Shown here: piece by piece, positions 1 through 8,948 of the stretch
Numbering within the stretch: position 1 is the first letter of the stretch
How the letters are laid out: every line of letters starts with the position of its first letter
Assembly (NCBI GenBank): GCA_022592445.1
Contig: JABYQR010000509.1
Location: 1 to 25,314 of the forward strand
DNA from: Cytidiella melzeri
Taxonomy: Eukaryota; Basidiomycota; Agaricomycetes; Polyporales; Irpicaceae
DNA: 25,314 bases
Direction of reading: 5' to 3'
The notes under the pieces: generated by a model
Databases searched by the model: none
What the model saw: only the letters and a program-made list of their open reading frames with translations
Told to the model about the DNA's origin: nothing
Program-made: the position numbers and the translations under genes

Positions 1-1250
1 ATCCAACGCTGCCCCGCTGCTGCTGCCAACCTCACCCACTCCGTTACTTTTGGCAAAATCACACCAATTGTCTACAACCCTTCAGTTGAGAACTTTGGTC
101 AGCATATCTACCACAACCTGAATACGGCCCAAAGGGCTTTTACTTGTACGGTTGAAGGTGGAGCAGCTGCTGCCATTGTCCACAACATGATGAATCAAAT
201 GGTGCTCATCTGGAACAATCAGTTGTCATTGCTGGAGGATAACCTCCAGAATATATCGATAAGGTCGCTCAAGACCTCTTCTCGCAGTCCGCTGCGGACA
301 CCAAGTCCAGCGGATGGACACTGATCTTGACATGGTGAAGACAACGATCACCAACGTTGTCAACCAGATTAATCAGCTTCCCTTGTCTCAAGGACAAGGA
401 GGATCCTCGCGCCAGCCCAAGATTGGCGAACCTCCGGAGCTCAACAGCACTGACGGTAAGGTCAAGTTCAACAAGTGATTGAACAAGATCTCTCTGTGGC
501 TTGTCCACGAGAACGTTGCTACAGACAGGCAACGTATTGCCGTGTGATAAACCGGCTCTCAGGCGCGGCAGCTCAATACATGGAGCCGTGGATCAAGAAG
601 CTCACGAAAGGTCAGACAATCGGAACGTGGGAAGAGTTCAAAAATGAGCTCAAGGCACAATACGGTCAACGGGACAACAAGGAGGGCGCTTGAAAGGAGC
701 TCAATGCCTTGTTTAACAACACGGATCTGCGCATAAGAACTTCGTCAAGTATGCGGAACGCTTCCGTAGCTTGGCAGGCTTTCTGGATACGGGACGACTT
801 GCTCATTCACAAGCTCAAGCACGTCATCGAGAAGGACATGAGGCTCGTCATGATTGGGAAAGATGAAAATCAAATCCCTACCACATGGCCTCAATTCCTC
901 GACCTCTTGTTGGACATCCAAAGAAGGTTTATCCTGAGAAAGCACAGGCCAGATCTTTGCAAAGGAGAAGGATATGTCCACCCTATGGAGGTGGACGCGC
1001 AGACAAGAAAAAGAAGAAGAACGACAAGCGGAACAAGGGCAAGGGCAAAGAGGTGAACTTGACTGAAAAGTCGGAAAAGTTCTGTCACATTCACAAGTCC
1101 AAAGGACATAACACGGACAAATGTAACCTCAACGGCCTTAGAAGAAGCCCAACGAGAAGAAGAAGGATGGGAAGAAGGATGGCAAGTCTTCAGCGCCGAA
1201 GAAGATTCAGGCAGCAGTTGCCAAGACTCTGGAACAGACAGCGAGGTTGA
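1..1250 (+). pseudogene. gag: gag region of chromovirus A (capsid and zinc knuckle), broken
   Basis: This encodes the structural Gag that packages element RNA. Frame 1 is open from base 1 to a stop near 322. A second segment near 419-540 reads PKIGEPPELNSTDGKV, a typical chromovirus capsid start, and has TGA at 476 where the family usually has Trp. The capsid core around 541-690 reads INRLSGAAAQYMEPW then GTWEEFKNELKAQYG. TGA at 691 and frameshifts near 735-800 follow, then a segment ending near 950. A zinc knuckle at 1083-1124 has the form C-x2-H-x4-H-x4-C, with His at the second ligand. Basic residues flank it. Clearly a pseudogene; exact frame junctions are estimates. Confidence 0.85.
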
Positions 1251-1262
1251 AACCCCTAAGGC

Positions 1263-2026
1263 TTGTCGTCTAAGACAAAAAATGTTAATACCACGCGCCT
1301 AGAGTTGGCGGCTCATATCAAGGAGGTTTCAACGGAAGATGATGAACCTTCGACTCCTCACCCGTCCCCTGACAAGATAAAGGGAAAAGGCCGACCAAGG
1401 GCAAGGATTTTTTTGAAGCATCATGTGACTCCCTGCGAACATGAATGCTTAGGCCCTGATACCCTCAATCTTTGTACCGTAGATACTGTCAAAAATGTAG
1501 CGCGTTCAAAGAATTCATTTTTTCTACCGGTTACAATTTGGGTATATGGAAAGAAAGTGCAGGTCAAAGCTCTGGTAGATTCAGGAGCCACAACCACGTT
1601 CATCAGTAAGTCAGTGGTTGAAAGTAACAATCTGGTCACAAATCAACTGGCATCACCGTTTAACATCATCAACGTGATGGTACTCCCAATAAAGATGGTC
1701 AAATCACTCACTCAGTACGTGCATACCTAGAAATAGGTTCGCACAGAGCAAGACAACACATGCTCGTTACTGATCTCGGTAGTAAACAAATGATTATCGG
1801 GATGACCTTCTTACGCCGCCACAATCCGGACATAGATTGGGCAAATGGCGAGTGGAGATTTACCAGATGTCCTGAACTCTGTGCCCCAAGAGCTTGTAAA
1901 AACATCACTGTAACTCAAGAAGAGATCGATGAGCTTGAGTTACCTAAGGAACGTTCAGTGTCAGACAACCTGGACAGAATAGGAAGTGTCACCCGGACAA
2001 CCCTCACATCCACTGGATCGACTTAG
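1263..2026 (+). pseudogene. pro: Retropepsin-type aspartic protease region of chromovirus A
   Basis: This domain would release the mature proteins from the Gag-Pol precursor. The open segment 1263-1730 holds the active-site motif ALVDSGATTTFIS, with DSGAT at 1578-1592, so the catalytic Asp is intact. A frameshift near 1700 moves the frame. The C-terminal half continues at about 1724-1990, where IIGMTFLRRHNPDIDW matches the second conserved block of Ty3/gypsy proteases. A further frameshift near 1990 leads into the acidic linker before RT. The fold is recognisable across two frames, but no single frame spans it. Confidence 0.85.
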
Positions 2027-2029
2027 ACG

Positions 2030-3010
2030 ATCCAGAAGACCAAGAAATAGCAGAAATAATTGCTGAACTTTCTGGACAGGAAGATGAGGGCTTTGAAGAC
2101 GGCTTTGACGAACAAGAATCCGTCAATTGGAAGCCATTAGTACCAAAATATCTATGGGAATTTGGTGACGTCTTGTCAAAGAAAAAGTCAGAACACATGC
2201 CATTACGCAAACCGTACAATCACGCAATTGAATTTGAGGAAGGTGCCTCCCTTCCCAAAGCGGCTAAACTATACCCGCTGTCTCCAATGGAAAAGAATTC
2301 TCTAGATCAATGGATCGAAGAGGAGCTCCGAAAAGGTTACATCCGCAAATCGAAGAGTCCGATTGCAGCACCTGTGTTCTTTGTCAAGAAGAAAGATGGC
2401 TCGTTGCGCCTTGTGCAAGACTACTAAAAACTGAACGACATCACGGTAAAAACCGGTACCCCATACCTTGCATCAACAGTTTAATCAATTTGTTAAGCAA
2501 GGCTAAGGTCTTCTCAAAGATTGATCTTAGATGGGGATACAATAATGTTCGCATCCGAAAGGGTGACAATGGAAGACGGCGTTCATCACACACCGTGGCT
2601 TTTCGAAGCCAAGGTGATGTATTTGGTTTCAGCAATGCACCTGCAACGTTCCAAGCCATGATGAATGAAATTCTGAGTGATTTGATCTTAGAAGGACATG
2701 TCATGGTGTATCTCGACGACATCCTCATCTTCACTGAAGACAAGAAGGAAAACCGTCGCATCACACAGGAAGTGCTCAAGCGTCTACGCGAGAACGATCT
2801 ATTTGCCAAACCGGAAAAATGCTTTTTTGAAAAAGATCGCATTGAGTACCTAGGCATGATCATTTCTCACGGACACATCGAGATGGATCCAGCCAAACTC
2901 ACTGGAGTTACTGAGTGGCCGCGACCTGAAAAGGTTAAGCAAGTCCAAGCCTTCTTAGGCTTCGCCAACTTCTATCGGCGTTTCATCAAGGACTTTGCTA
3001 AACATGCAAA
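2030..3010 (+). pseudogene. rt: Reverse transcriptase domain of chromovirus A
   Basis: RT copies element RNA into DNA. The first part is open to 2427 with LYPLSPMEKNSLDQWIEEEL and SPIAAPVFFVKKKDG, the usual start of a chromovirus RT. TAA at 2425-2427 replaces the Arg codon expected in LVQDYRKLN. The frame then shifts near 2448-2452 and the block VFSKIDLRWGYNNVRI follows. A cluster of small deletions near 2570, 2600-2603 and 2622-2624 scrambles the AAF..RG..E..VM.FG stretch. NAPATFQ and the catalytic YLDD (2709-2720) are intact. The thumb/connection part reads PEKCFFEKDRIEYLGMIIS and FLGFANFYRRFI, ending at a frameshift near 3008-3010. Confidence 0.93.
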
Positions 3011-3540
3011 CCGCTCACTATTCTGACAAAGAAGGACCAATCCTGGATCTGGAAAGATGCTCAGGAACAGGCCTTCCAAAGTCTGAAACAGGCTTTTACG
3101 TCAGCACCCATTCTGAGGATACCAGATGACGAAAACCCTTTCCGTCTGGAAACAGACGCTAGCGACTTTGCTACAGGAGCGGTACTATCACAACTGGACC
3201 CAGCTGACAAGCTGTGGCATCCAGTAGCCTTCTACTCTAAATCACTCAACGTCCATGAACGTAATATGAGATATACGATAAAGAGTTGTTGGCTATTATC
3301 CGCGCCCTGGAAGAGTATTGTCAACATCTGGAGGGACATCCGATTACCGTAGAAATATGGTCGGATCACCAAAACCTGACATATTTCAGGAATGCCCAGA
3401 AGCTGACTCGGAGACAAGCGCGATGGGCGTTATACCTCACGCGATTCAATTTCGTGCTCCGGCACAAACCCGGAAAGACCATGCTTACCGCAGATCCTCT
3501 GTCCAGGAGGCCAGATCATGAAGAGGGGGTAAATTCCGAT
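3011..3540 (+). pseudogene. rnh: RNase H domain of chromovirus A
   Basis: RNase H degrades the RNA strand during reverse transcription. The first half is open in frame 2 from about 3011 to 3264 and contains FRLETDASDFATGAVLSQ, with the first catalytic Asp codon at 3155-3157. It has no early Met, so it is easily missed. A one-base loss near 3264 interrupts the conserved N-Y-E-I-Y-D-K-E block. The rest is in the frame starting 3286: LLAIIRALEEYCQHLEG, IWSDHQNLTYF, then LTRRQARWALYLTRFNF and TADPLSRRP, which marks the end of the domain. Confidence 0.9.
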
Positions 3541-4840
3541 AACGAGGACAAAATTCTCCTTAAACCCGAGTTTTTTGCCATCTCTGCTATCGAAAACTCT
3601 CATGACTCGCCTATCAACGATGATGAAATCCTAAGACGGGTCAAGGAAGCACTCATGAACGACGAAGTTACCAAGGACTATCAGCAGTTACTTAACTCTG
3701 GTCCTAGGGAGTTCAAGAAATCACTAGAGGAATGGAATTTTGAGAACGGATTACTCCTATACCGTGGAAAAGTCTACATCCCCAAAGATCAGAAATTAGA
3801 TCTGAGACGCCAAATCATCCAGATGCATCACGATCTACCTTCTGCCGGACATCCTGGCAGATGGAAAACGTACGAACTGATCTCGAGAAACTACTGGTGG
3901 CCAGGTTTAACCACTGATGTCAAGAAATACGTGACAGGCTGTGACACATGTCAGCGGATGAAGACTCGTCCGCAACAGCCTTATGGACCACTCATCCCTA
4001 ATCCGGTTCCGGCCGAACCATGGGATATCATGACTGTCGACTTGATTACTCAGTTACCGGAGTCTGATGGCTTCAATGCTATCTGCGTAGTCGTAGACCG
4101 CCTCACTAAAAGGGCGCACTTCTTCCCTATTGTAAACGAGTTCTCGGCAAAAGATCTTGCAGCTCTACTCTATGAGAGAGTCTGGACCCTTCACGGGTTA
4201 CCTTTGCAAATCATTTCCGACCGAGGTCCACAATTCGCAGCAGATTTATTCCAGGAATGGTGTAAAATGCTAGGGATAGAATCTACGATGACTACTGCAT
4301 ATCATCCGCAGACTGATGGTCAAACTGAACGAGTTAATCAAACCTCGAACAGTACCTGCGTTGTTACGTTGATCAACTACATGACGACTGGGCTAGACTG
4401 CTCAGCTCGGCTGAGTTCGCATACAACAATGCAGCGCACGAGGGAACTAAGCACTCGCCTTTCTACCTCGAATACGGCAGACACCCTAGAGCTGGTCCAA
4501 CGCTCACTAAGGACCTGAAAAGGTCTGACATGAATGACATCATGTGGAACCGCTTGCAAGCTCAAGAGCATGCTAAAGCGGCGTTACAACTTGCGGCTGA
4601 ACGCATGAAATGGTACTATGACAAGCACGTTCAGAAGGTCCCCTTCAACGAAGGCGATCAGGTCATGCTAGATCTGAGAGACTACCAAAAATCTGGACAT
4701 AAGCTGTCAGCCAAGTACTATGGCCCATTCAAGATTGCTGAAAAGCTCTCGCCGGTCACATTCAGACTGGAATGGCCCGAACGTTCACCAAGGATACACC
4801 CTGTATTCCATGCAAGCAAGTTGGTACCGTACAACAACCT
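3541..4840 (+). pseudogene. int: Integrase of chromovirus A (HHCC zinc finger and D,D-35-E core)
   Basis: Integrase inserts the cDNA into the genome. In the segment starting 3286, the zinc-binding His are in HHDLPSAGHP (residues 181-190) and the Cys in GCDTCQ (219 and 222). The catalytic triad is Asp252 (MTVDLI), Asp312 (ISDRGPQF) and Glu348 (QTERVNQ), with exactly 35 residues between the last two, so the core looks catalytically complete. A one-base loss near 4343-4344 shifts the frame. The C-terminal part continues in frame 3, including the segment 4530-4840 with GDQVMLDLRDYQ, KYYGPFKI and HPVFHASKL, a typical GPF/GPY-type end. Another shift near 4840 leads into the chromodomain. Confidence 0.93.
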
Positions 4841-5101
4841 GAATTCGAAGGCCAAAAGCTGGAGATGCCTCCGCCAGATATCATCGACGGAGAAGAAGAA
4901 TACGAAGTCGAGAAGATTCTCAAGTCAAGACGTACAGGTCGTGCCAAAAAGCTTCAGTATTACATACGCTGGAAAGGCTACGGACCAAACGACGACACGT
5001 GGGAACCTGTAGAAAACATCACGCACGCTCAAGAAGCGATCAAGAAATTCTACGACGATCATCCCCGAGCTATTCGCTCAGCTACAATCTACTGTGTATA
5101 A
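4841..5101 (+). pseudogene. Chromodomain at the C-terminus of chromovirus A integrase
   Basis: This reads EEEYEVEKILKSRR, LQYYIRWKGYGPNDDTWEP and then VENITHAQEAIKKFYDDH, a chromodomain with the aromatic residues (Y, W, W) that bind methylated histone tails. In chromoviruses this domain directs integration to heterochromatin. It is open to TAA at 5099-5101 but is one frame away from the integrase, after a shift near 4840. It marks the element as a chromovirus rather than another gypsy lineage. Confidence 0.92.
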
Positions 5102-5321
5102 GTTACGAACAACACACCAAGGATCATCCACGATCCAATGACGCAACCGAGGAGGGTACGGACTAGACTACCATCAGCCAATGAGGTGTAACCCCGTCAG
5201 GGGCGTCGGTAGAAGCCGCTAGAGTCACTCGGAACTGCTTAGGCACCCTCTTGACAATGGTGAAAAAGTGGACTCAATGACCAAGGTGTTCGTTCAAAAC
5301 TCTTTGCACGGAGTTCAAAGC
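5102..5321 (+). other. 3' untranslated internal region of chromovirus A
   Basis: About 220 bases between the pol stop and the polypurine tract. No ORF with retroelement similarity is visible. It has the position and length expected of the untranslated internal region before the 3' LTR. Confidence 0.6.
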
Positions 5322-5336
5322 AAGAAGGGGGGGTAA
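5322..5336 (+). promoter_or_regulatory. Polypurine tract of chromovirus A
   Basis: A run of A and G with seven consecutive G (aagaagggggggtaa) lies directly before the LTR start TGTCACAG. This is the primer site for plus-strand DNA synthesis and fixes the left edge of the 3' LTR at 5337. Confidence 0.85.
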
Positions 5337-5403
5337 TGTCACAGATTTTCAATGTTTCTACAAGACTTGCCTTACCAGGCAACGGTATTATTGGGAATAT
5401 TTA

Positions 5404-5502
5404 AGCGCTTGTCAAGCGCTTATCCAGCGCTTATCCGGCGTCTATTTAGCGCTTATCCAGCGCTTATCTGGCGCTTATCAGGCGCCTATTCCGGCGCTTA
5501 TT
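5404..5502 (+). repeat. 11-bp minisatellite inside the U3 of LTR A
   Basis: Nine consecutive 11-base units resembling agcgcttatcc run from 5404 to 5502, with variants such as ggcgtctattt and ggcgcctattc. A second short repeat built on gatgcgct follows at about 5519-5560. The core GCGCTT is close to palindromic. A long ORF across it only reflects the repeat (recurring AYPALI-like peptides) and is not a gene. Confidence 0.9.
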
Positions 5503-5888
5503 CTCAGTGCCTATCAATTGATGCGCTGATGCGCCTCTGTCTCTGATGCGCTGATGCGCTCCTTTCCTTATCTGTGTATCACATGATAGAACTCTCTGGA
5601 ACCTTGTGGAACATGCTGGAACTATGATGTCATAGTATAGAACATTCCATTAGATGATGTCATAGTTCTTAGAACCTTCTGGAAAAGTCTAGCCTTGTCT
5701 TAGAACAAGCTAGAACAAGTCTAGCCTTGGACTGGGTCATGGGGTCAGGTCATGGGGACAATTGCTATTGGTTGATTATTGAAGTGGCACCACTAGGGCA
5801 TAGGGCATGCTTAGTAAGGTAGATTACTTCGCTTACTCATGTAGGTATTAGGGGTCTTAGGGTAGTACCTGGGGTCCTCCCCTTCATG

Positions 5889-5897
5889 TATATATAG
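5889..5897 (+). promoter_or_regulatory. Putative TATA box of LTR A
   Basis: TATATATAG lies about 550 bp into the LTR and about 160 bp before its end, a reasonable position for the RNA polymerase II start that divides U3 from R. Inferred from sequence alone. Confidence 0.5.
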
Positions 5898-6056
5898 AGG
5901 CACTCCTGAGGGCATATCCCTCAGTCTTATCCACTCTGTTGATAAAGGACTACTTGTACTCTCCAGTACTTTGCTCACCACACCTCTTACACTCTATCTC
6001 ACTCTATCCCCTCAAGTTTAACAACTTATCTGGTGAGTAGTAACCTCATTGTTACA

Positions 6057-6670
6057 CAAGTGAACATATACATGCTACAGTAGACTACTTGGATTCCTCA
6101 AGTCAAAACTGAAACAACATCTTAGTGAGGTGCAAGGTATAAAATTAATCAACAAGGGTAAAAAGGTCAAGTAAATATAAAACACTGAACCAAACCCATA
6201 AGACACAAAAAATCAATTTGAACCTAGTGCTATCCAAATCACTTGGTCTCAAGGAATTCAACTGGAACAGTTGATCATATAGTTGTGCACATGATAGCTT
6301 GTTTACTACACTTATCAACATCAAGATTCAGGATAGTGACAAATGAACAAAATCAACCCGACAGGCACTAATTATTTGACAATGCTTGTAATATCTTGGA
6401 GATCTGAATATTGAGAAAGTAACATTGAAGATGGTATTACCATCAGGATCTACCAGATATATTCATAAATGCAACTGCTAAGTTTGGTTGCAGGAAAAGA
6501 AGCCATACATTGATGAAGGTAGTCATCAATGGTAGCAAGGGGCTTCATCTATCTTGTCATTAATCTTGTGCAGTGTTCACTGCTAATTCTAGAAAATTAC
6601 TTGCTTCAAGAATGAAGGGCTTGAGGGTGTCTCAATAGATCAATTGTATTGCTACAACATGTTACAGGTG
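6057..6670. other. AT-rich spacer; holds a diverged inverted-repeat segment
   Basis: No gene is recognised here. The part at about 6465-6600, read on the minus strand, resembles plus-strand 18090-18215: both contain cttgctaccattg, gactacctt and tttcctgcaaccaaactt. It is therefore one member of an old dispersed repeat. From about 6630 the sequence leads into the 143-bp repeat family. Confidence 0.55.
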
Positions 6671-7099
6671 TCCTGTTGATGTCTGCACTGCCTCACCCCC
6701 GTTGGAGCTGCTACAGGCTGTGTTCTGATTGTAACACCTGCTTATAGAGCAACTGGTGGTTGTGAAACTGTGTGGAAGAATCAAAGGCAGTGCTCTATGG
6801 TGATGCAACCACATCCTGTTGATGTCTGAACTGCAGCAGCCTTACTACAACTGCCACAGGCTGTGTTCTGATTGTAACTCCTCCTTAGAGAGCAACTAAT
6901 GGTTGTAAAACTTTGTGCCACAATCCAATGCAGCACTTGCTGCTGATGCAACCATGTACTGTTGATGTCTGAACTGCCTCACCCCCATTAGAACTGCCAC
7001 AGGCTGTGTTCTGATTGTAACTCCCGTTTAGAGAGCAACTAACAGTTGTGAAACTTTGTGGAACAATCAGATACAGTACTCACTACTAATGCAGCCACA
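6671..7099 (+). repeat. 143-bp tandem repeat, three copies
   Basis: Units begin at 6671, 6814 and 6957, an exact 143-base period. Each starts with ctgttgatgtctg and contains ccacaggctgtgttctgattgtaac (or a close variant), then a gagcaacta block and a gtgaaact block. The units differ by scattered substitutions, so the array is old. A single diverged copy of the same family lies at about 18455-18660. No coding potential is visible. Confidence 0.88.
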
Positions 7100-7122
7100 A
7101 ATTTACATTGTACAAGAATGTA

Positions 7123-7546
7123 GCACTGGGTAACCACGGCCCAATTTCCGGTGGAAAAACATGAGAAATACGTGAGAAAAAATGGTGATTTTACGGTACC
7201 TTTTTGTAGCAGAAATAGCGCCAAAAAACACTGAATATTTCATCTTGTTTTTCTTGTGAGCGAATGGATGAAAAAGTGGCTTTTTTCTCAATGCGTTTTT
7301 CCGGCCTTTTGGTGATGCCTAAACGGAGCGTTTCTCAATGGTATTTTCAACAGAAACCAAAAGGCCGGAAAAACGCATTGAGAAAAAAGCCACTTTTTCA
7401 TCCATTCGCTCACAAGAAAAACAAGATGAAATATTCAGTGTTTTTTGGCGCTATTTCTGCTACAAAAAGGTACCGTAAAATCGCCATTTTTTCTCACGTA
7501 TTTCTCATGTTTTTCCACCGGAAATTGGGCCGTGGTTACCCAGTGC
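7123..7546. mobile_element. Foldback element: 191-bp inverted arms around a 42-bp loop
   Basis: Bases 7123-7313 are the reverse complement of 7356-7546 with a single mismatch (A/G in the aatcRcc stretch), so 190 of 191 positions match. The loop is 7314-7355. Outer ends read gcactgggtaacc and ggttacccagtgc. Symmetry stops abruptly at both outer bases. No clear target-site duplication flanks it (left ...aatgta, right atcatc). It resembles a MITE or foldback transposon, and a transcript would form a long double-stranded RNA. ORFs here are mirror-image shadows of the arms. Confidence 0.92.
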
Positions 7547-7569
7547 ATCATCTGCCAGCAGGAGTGGAG

Positions 7570-7930
7570 TTTGAATCTGAGTCTAGATGACTTTTTTAGT
7601 AGACTGGCCATAACTTGCTCAATTCCATTCCACTTCAATTGACAGGATGTTTGTACCAGCATGTTGCCACATGATAGGGCTATCCAATGGTGTAGTATAT
7701 GTACAGATCTGTACCCATATGCAGTCTGTAAAAACCAAAAACTGCATTTTGATTGCAAAAGTGATCTGATACAAAGTTATAAAGGGCTGAAAACAAGGCC
7801 AGTGTGATGCCATCAACTGGATTCATTGTTTTGTTATTGACACTGCTATTGTCTGTATTCTGCAATAACATTCCCACACTTTGGGGGACAAAAAGGTCAC
7901 ATCTGAAAAGGCATTAATGTGCTGGAGCAC
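7570..7930 (+). repeat. Dispersed repeat R2, copy 1
   Basis: This shares ordered blocks with 15530-15870 in the same orientation: ttgaatctg, agtagactggccataact (18 of 18), ctgtaaaaa, gcattttgat, ccatcaa..g.attcattgt, gcactggaacaatt-like and aggaattgt. Between blocks the copies are diverged and differ by indels. Identity is unknown. It abuts the copia integrase relic here, while copy 2 abuts a copia protease relic. Confidence 0.55.
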
Positions 7931-7939
7931 ACTGGAACA

Positions 7940-8314
7940 ATTCTTCTTCATTCTTCAGGAATTGTTGTAAATGGTAAGGTTTGCTTGGCAACTCTGTTTT
8001 GAGGGGAAGCATCAGGAACAATCTTTCTAAATATGATGCTGATTTGCTTGCAGTAGATATAGAAAGCACTCTCTATGTATTCTGGGGTGTTTCAAAGGTA
8101 TAGAATGGACACTCTGAGGTTCGAAACACATTTGAGAGCAGTCTGAAAGTGCTTGAAGTGCGCCAGTACTTTACATTTGTGTTTGAGTAGAGCCACGTAG
8201 ATCCATTGAGAGTAGCAGTTGATAAAGAGAGTAAAGAATTTGAAGGCTCTGTAACAGTTGGGTAACAGATTGCAAATAATCGTGTGAATCCTGTAGAGTA
8301 GACAGTCTGCACAT
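7940..8314 (-). pseudogene. Ancient Ty1/copia integrase relic, catalytic core half
   Basis: Read on the minus strand from 8314 down, the frame gives DLCADCLLY, then AFKFFTLFINCYSQWIYVALL, HFKHFQTALKCVSNLRVSIL, and after one TGA NTPEYIESAFYIYC and PDASPQNRVAKQ. These are successive blocks of a copia-type integrase core. None of the acidic residues of the D,D-35-E triad survives: the first Asp region reads IHTIICN, the second reads LYL-stop-NTPEY, and the Glu block reads QNRVAKQ. The N-terminal half of the same frame lies across element B at 14009-14160. This is the oldest layer of the nest. Confidence 0.82.
8310..8314 (+). repeat. Target-site duplication of element B, left copy
   Basis: CACAT here matches CACAT at 14009-14013, immediately outside the two LTRs. 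Five bases is the usual Ty1/copia size. Confidence 0.9.
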
Positions 8315-8680
8315 CGTTGTAGTTTTCTTAGTTCATCGGGCATGAACATAACGTTCTTTCTCACTTTCCTTTTACGGACTCACGCGCGAGCACTATACAG
8401 TGGATAGATTACATAATCGTTTGCTTAACGTGCTCGCACATCACATGGCTGTTCCTCAGTTTCCTCACTATACCTTCAAGGCTAACTGAGGTAAGCTAGA
8501 TTCATGTTATATCGATTCCTACAGTATCTGATGTACCGTAGTTCTCTTTACACGCTTCGCGTGCTTTAGGTTAGCCGGCGTGTTATTCATTATAGTTTCC
8601 TCACTATACATTTGAGGCTAACTGAGTTCTCTTTACACGATTCGCGTACTTTAGATCGAGCCTCTCGTAACCCTACAAAA
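8315..8680 (+). repeat. 5' LTR of copia element B
   Basis: It matches 13643-14008 over the full 366 bases. The first base is C where the 3' LTR has T, so the 3' copy keeps the canonical TG start. It ends CTACAAAA directly against the primer-binding site. The LTR contains two internal duplicated motifs: gtttcctcactata at 8459 and 8595, and gttctctttacacg at 8541 and 8626. These may be promoter modules. Confidence 0.93.
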
Positions 8681-8697
8681 GGTTATGAGCCCCGCAG
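8681..8697 (+). promoter_or_regulatory. Primer-binding site complementary to an internal part of initiator tRNA-Met
   Basis: GGTTATGAGCCC begins directly after the LTR. Its reverse complement GGGCTCATAACC is the anticodon stem-loop of eukaryotic initiator tRNA-Met (CTCATAA loop), not a tRNA 3' end. This is the half-tRNA priming arrangement known from Drosophila copia, where a 5' fragment of the tRNA cut in the anticodon region primes minus-strand DNA. Twelve contiguous bases match; the following bases fit less well. Confidence 0.75.
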
Positions 8698-8757
8698 GCA
8701 TATAACTACCCCACACTCATTCTAATCCAAGCTTAAACCACTCAGTAATTTTACAAT

Positions 8758-8948
8758 ATGTCAACTACTCCTCCGGCTTCGTCTTCGGGTACCACCCCTG
8801 CTGCTACACCCACTCCGCTTCGCCAAGTGACCACTTCCACTCAACTTCTCGACATCTCAAAGCTGGAAGATAACGGTTTGAACTTCCAGACGTGGAAGTA
8901 CCGCATCAAAACCGTTCTTGAACTGCGCAGACTTACGGGGATTGTTGA
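8758..8948 (+). pseudogene. gag: gag of element B, N-terminal fragment before the nested LTR
   Basis: ATG at 8758 opens MSTTPPASSSGTTPAATPT, then LLDISKLEDNGLNFQTWKYR and LELRRLTGIVD, the usual start of copia-type Gag (the UBN2/retrotran_gag family block with conserved W). The genuine frame stops being gag at 8948; translation past that point to a stop at 9087 is solo-LTR sequence. The same frame resumes at 9433 after the insertion, with GIVD joining GTKKDPG. Confidence 0.88.
8944..8948 (+). repeat. Target-site duplication of the nested LTR, left copy
   Basis: GTTGA, repeated at 9433-9437 on the other side of the solo LTR. Confidence 0.88.

Larger units (their letters stand above)
1..6056 (+). 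mobile_element. Ty3/gypsy chromovirus A, decayed, 5' end outside the window
   Basis: The order gag, aspartic protease, RT, RNase H, integrase with HHCC and D,D-35-E motifs, then chromodomain is that of a Ty3/gypsy chromovirus. It is followed by a polypurine tract at 5322-5336 and an LTR starting TGTCACAG at 5337. The 5' LTR, primer-binding site and start of gag lie left of base 1. The pol reading is broken by at least ten frameshifts and several stops (for example near 476, 691 and 2425), so no full polyprotein can be made as the sequence stands. The 3' limit at 6056 is inferred from the terminal TGTTACA and is uncertain by a few bases. Confidence 0.93.
5337..6056 (+). repeat. 3' LTR of chromovirus A
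   Basis: It starts TGTCACA right after the polypurine tract and probably ends TGTTACA at 6056, giving an imperfect 7-base terminal inverted repeat and a length of about 720 bp. It contains an 11-bp minisatellite, a TATA box at 5889-5897 and a GTGAGT splice-donor-like hexamer at 6033. The partner LTR and the target-site duplication are outside the window, so the right edge is an inference. Confidence 0.75.

Noticed and set aside
5352..5546. Plus-strand ORF of 64 aa with repeating AYPALI-type peptide
   Set aside because: It is the 11-bp minisatellite inside the LTR translated; no start context or homology.
7039..7590. Several ORFs of 60-110 aa on both strands with identical peptides
   Set aside because: They are the two arms of the foldback element read in mirror image; the peptides are forced by the palindrome and match no family.
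8073..8364. Minus-strand ORF beginning MRKNVMFMPDELRKL
   Set aside because: Its first part is 5' LTR sequence of element B (the same peptide start appears from the 3' LTR near 13692); only the part below 8315 is genuine copia relic.
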